From an uncultured Ruminococcus sp. (GTDB lineage: Bacteria > Bacillota > Clostridia > Oscillospirales > CAG-272), in assembly GCA_900551005.1 (NCBI GenBank), contig URUL01000081.1, positions 1 to 8,745 on the forward strand: 8,745 nucleotides of DNA, in the 5' to 3' direction. Shown piece after piece: positions 6,803 through 8,745 of this stretch. Position 1 is the first letter of the stretch. Each line of letters opens with the position of its first letter. The position numbers and the translations under genes were made by a program. A model generated the notes under the pieces. That model ran no database searches. It had not been told where the DNA came from and saw only the letters and a program-made list of their open reading frames with translations.

Positions 6803-6817
6803 AAGGAGAAACAAATG
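6803..6817 (+). promoter_or_regulatory. ribosome binding site choosing the ATG at 6815
   Basis: AAGGAG (6803-6808) lies 6 nt before ATG (6815-6817). The upstream in-frame ATG at 6782 has no such site and would add 11 residues that include the ribosome binding site itself. The start MKKNGFDNAKY fits the usual N-terminus of the DUF1846 family. Confidence 0.85.
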
Positions 6818-8299
6818 AAAAAGAACGGGTTTGACAATGCAAAATACATCAAAATGCAATCGGAACAGATCAAGAAGCGCATTTCGCAATTCGGCGGTAA
6901 GCTCTATCTTGAATTCGGCGGCAAGCTCTTTGACGATACGCATGCCGCACGCGTACTCCCCGGATTTGAGCCGGACAGCAAGCTGAAAATGCTTCTTGAG
7001 CTCAAGGACCAAGCGGAGATCGTCATAGCGGTAAGCGCAGGCGCGCTGGAATCCAGCAAGCGCAGGGGCGATCTCGGCATTACATACGATATGGAGGTCC
7101 TCCGTCTGATAGATATGTTCCGCAGCGTCGGACTTTATGTAGGCAGCGTCGTCATCACTCAGTATAACGGTCAGCAGGCGGCAGATATGCTGAAATCCCA
7201 GCTCGAAGCGCATAACGTTAAGGTTTTCAGGCATTATATCATAGAGGGCTACCCCTTCAATGTCCAGCACATCGTCAGTGCGGAGGGATACGGCAAAAAC
7301 GATTATATAGAAACATCCCGCTCTCTCATCGTCATCACCGCTCCGGGTCCCGGCAGCGGCAAAATGGCGACCTGCCTGAGCCAGCTCTATCACGAGCACA
7401 AGCACGGCGTCGCCGCAGGCTACGCCAAGTTTGAGACCTTCCCCATCTGGAACCTGCCGCTCAAGCACCCCGTGAACCTCGCCTACGAGGCCGCGACCGC
7501 GGACCTTGACGACGTGAACATGATCGACCCGTTCCACCTCGAGGCCTACGGCGAGACGACCGTGAACTATAACCGCGACGTGGAGATCTTCCCCGTCCTG
7601 CGCGCGATCTTCGAGCGCATCTCCGGCAAGTGCCCCTACCAGGCCCCCACCGACATGGGCGTCAACATGGCAGGCAACTGCATCATCGACGATGAGGTCT
7701 GTCGTCAGGCCTCGCGCATGGAAATTCTGCGCCGCTACTACACCGCGCAGGTCGACGTCGCGCGCGGCATTGCTGACGCCTGCCAGCTCAGAAAGCTCGA
7801 GCTCGTCATGCAGCAGGCGGATGTGACGCCCGATCTCTGCCCCGCTGTGGCCGCGGCCAAGCAGAAGGCCGAGGAGACCGGCGCGCCCGCGGGCGCGATG
7901 GTGCTGCCCGACGGCCGCGTTGTCACGGGCAAGACCTCTTCCCTTCTCGGCGCTTCGGCGGCGCTGCTGCTCAACGCGCTCAAGGCCATGGCGGGCATCC
8001 GCAGCGACATGAACCTCATCTCGAATCAGGTCATTGAGCCGATCTCAGCGCTCAAGATCCAGTCGCTCGGCCACCACAACCCGCGCCTGCACTCTGACGA
8101 GGTGCTCATCGCGCTGGCGATCTCGGCGCTGACGAACCCCCTCGCCGACATGGCAAGAGCCCAGCTCGGCACGCTCCGCGGCTGCGATGCGCACTTCTCC
8201 GTCATCATCTCGGAGGAGGACATCAAGCTCTACAAGCGGCTCGGCATCCATGTGACCTGCGAGCCGAGGTACGAGGTCAAAAAGCTGTACCATAAGTAA
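6815..8299 (+). CDS. DUF1846 / UPF0371 family protein
   Basis: The 494-residue protein matches the DUF1846 (UPF0371) family, widespread in Firmicutes and with no agreed biochemical function as far as I know. Its length is normal for the family and the frame is intact. Visible landmarks are GFDNAKYIKMQ (5-15), LYLEFGGKLFDD (30-41), a P-loop-like APGPGSGKMATCLSQ (176-190), GYAKFETFPIWNLP (202-215), GHHNPRLHSDEV (419-430) and a conserved end (KRLGIHVTCEPRYE). The P-loop-like motif lacks the Ser/Thr after GK, so nucleotide binding is only a suggestion. Codon use changes sharply within the gene. Codons 1-40 and 138-177 have 25/40 and 26/40 G/C third positions, while codons 178-217 and 218-257 have 35/40 and 38/40. 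ATA codes Ile71, 99, 143 and 165 but never after residue 172. It is followed 70 nt later by tex. Confidence 0.93.
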   Translation: MKKNGFDNAKYIKMQSEQIKKRISQFGGKLYLEFGGKLFDDTHAARVLPGFEPDSKLKMLLELKDQAEIVIAVSAGALESSKRRGDLGITYDMEVLRLIDMFRSVGLYVGSVVITQYNGQQAADMLKSQLEAHNVKVFRHYIIEGYPFNVQHIVSAEGYGKNDYIETSRSLIVITAPGPGSGKMATCLSQLYHEHKHGVAAGYAKFETFPIWNLPLKHPVNLAYEAATADLDDVNMIDPFHLEAYGETTVNYNRDVEIFPVLRAIFERISGKCPYQAPTDMGVNMAGNCIIDDEVCRQASRMEILRRYYTAQVDVARGIADACQLRKLELVMQQADVTPDLCPAVAAAKQKAEETGAPAGAMVLPDGRVVTGKTSSLLGASAALLLNALKAMAGIRSDMNLISNQVIEPISALKIQSLGHHNPRLHSDEVLIALAISALTNPLADMARAQLGTLRGCDAHFSVIISEEDIKLYKRLGIHVTCEPRYEVKKLYHK

Positions 8300-8304
8300 C
8301 GCTG

Positions 8305-8339
8305 CGAAAAGGGTGAGCATATCCCTCTTTTCGTCACCC
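8305..8339 (+). promoter_or_regulatory. two overlapping hairpins between the DUF1846 gene and tex
   Basis: CGAAAAGGG (8305-8313) can pair with CCTCTTTTCG (to 8333) using one G-T pair. Alternatively GGGTGA (8311-8316) pairs perfectly with TCACCC (8334-8339). The two structures share GGG and cannot coexist. Neither is followed by a T tract, so this is not an obvious terminator. Any regulatory role is a guess. Confidence 0.3.
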
Positions 8340-8369
8340 CAAAACCGAATCGACAAGGAGCCAATATCC

Positions 8370-8745
8370 ATGACCATCATCGAACAGCTCGCACGCGAGC
8401 TGAACCGTCCCGCCGAGCACATTGATAATGTCGTCAGACTGCTCGACGAGGGCAACACCATCCCGTTCATCGCCCGCTACCGCAAGGAGCTGCACGGCTC
8501 GATGGACGACACCGCCCTGCGCACGCTTGAGGAGCGTCTTGCCTATCTGCGCAATCTCACCGAACGCAAGGAGAGCGTTAAGGCGAGCATCGCCGAGCAG
8601 GAGAAGCTGACCGACGAGCTTGCCGACGCCATCGACGCGGCGCCGCCGCTCGCCGACGTCGAGGACCTTTACCGACCCAACAAGCCCAAGCGCCATACCC
8701 GCGCGACCGTCGCGAAGGAAAAGATGCTAGAGCCGCACGCTGCGC
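8370..8745 (+). CDS. tex: Tex-family RNA-binding transcription accessory protein, 3'-truncated by window end
   Basis: An open frame of 125 codons runs off the end of the window. Tex is a cytoplasmic nucleic-acid-binding protein of about 700-780 residues with an N-terminal helical region, a YqgF-like domain, helix-hairpin-helix motifs and a C-terminal S1 domain; only the N-terminal region is present here. Family hallmarks are LLDEGNTIPFIARYRKE (23-39), LRTLEERLAYLRNL (49-62) and VEDLYRPNKPKRHTRATVA (97-115). AAGGAG (8355-8360), 9 nt before the ATG, supports the start. The last few residues (MLEPHAA) depart slightly from the usual LEPLA pattern. Codon use is strongly GC-rich, like the second half of the DUF1846 gene and unlike the genes before 7311. 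Confidence 0.92.
   Translation, partial: MTIIEQLARELNRPAEHIDNVVRLLDEGNTIPFIARYRKELHGSMDDTALRTLEERLAYLRNLTERKESVKASIAEQEKLTDELADAIDAAPPLADVEDLYRPNKPKRHTRATVAKEKMLEPHAA

Noticed and set aside
6782..6814. Earlier ATG of the DUF1846 gene at 6782
   Set aside because: It has no ribosome binding site, would include the good AAGGAG site in the coding region, and adds residues atypical of the family.
6734..7537. 267-codon open frame on the - strand opposite the DUF1846 gene
   Set aside because: It mirrors a conserved coding gene and its composition is that of an antisense shadow; no recognisable domain.

Overview
The window looks like chromosome of an anaerobic, probably gut-associated, member of the Clostridia (Oscillospiraceae/Ruminococcaceae-like). 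The basis is a biotin-dependent sodium-pumping decarboxylase operon with purine-rich Firmicutes-type ribosome binding sites, an Ala-Pro linker in the biotin carrier, and the families of the neighbouring genes (DUF1846, Tex). This placement is inferred from protein style and is not the result of a database search. All genes lie on the + strand. No rRNA, tRNA, CRISPR array, insertion sequence or attachment site was seen.

Layout: (1) 1-474, the 3' part of a small multi-pass membrane protein of unknown function, followed by a strong intrinsic terminator (484-519). (2) 531-5630, one transcription unit with a good sigma-A-type promoter, a leader of about 110 nt, five genes and an intrinsic terminator. 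The genes are a carboxyltransferase of the methylmalonyl-CoA decarboxylase alpha / 12S type, a small OadG/MmdD-type membrane subunit, a biotin carrier protein with an intact AMKM site, the OadB-type sodium-pump beta subunit starting at TTG, and an OadA/5S-type carboxyltransferase without its own biotin domain. (3) 5657-6727, an orphan gene whose N-terminus looks like a PAS domain and whose second half resembles a histidine-kinase ATPase domain that has lost its motifs. (4) 6815-8299, a DUF1846/UPF0371 protein. (5) 8370-8745, the 5' end of the RNA-binding protein Tex, cut by the window end.

How the main operon works: a biotin prosthetic group on the 127-aa carrier would pick up CO2 from a carboxylated substrate at a soluble carboxyltransferase. 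It would then carry it to the membrane beta subunit, which decarboxylates carboxybiotin and exports Na+. The unusual point is that two different carboxyltransferases are encoded: one of the acyl-CoA type and one of the oxaloacetate/pyruvate type. These are the two halves of the Propionibacterium transcarboxylase, here joined to a sodium pump. No biotin carboxylase is present, which argues against an ATP-driven carboxylase.

A second notable point is an abrupt change in codon use inside the DUF1846 gene, near 7311-7380. Hand-counted GC3 goes from about 62-65% before to about 88-95% after, and the high-GC style continues into tex. The reading frame and protein family continue unbroken across it. 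This could be a natural recombination mosaic or a chimeric metagenome assembly joined at a conserved motif.
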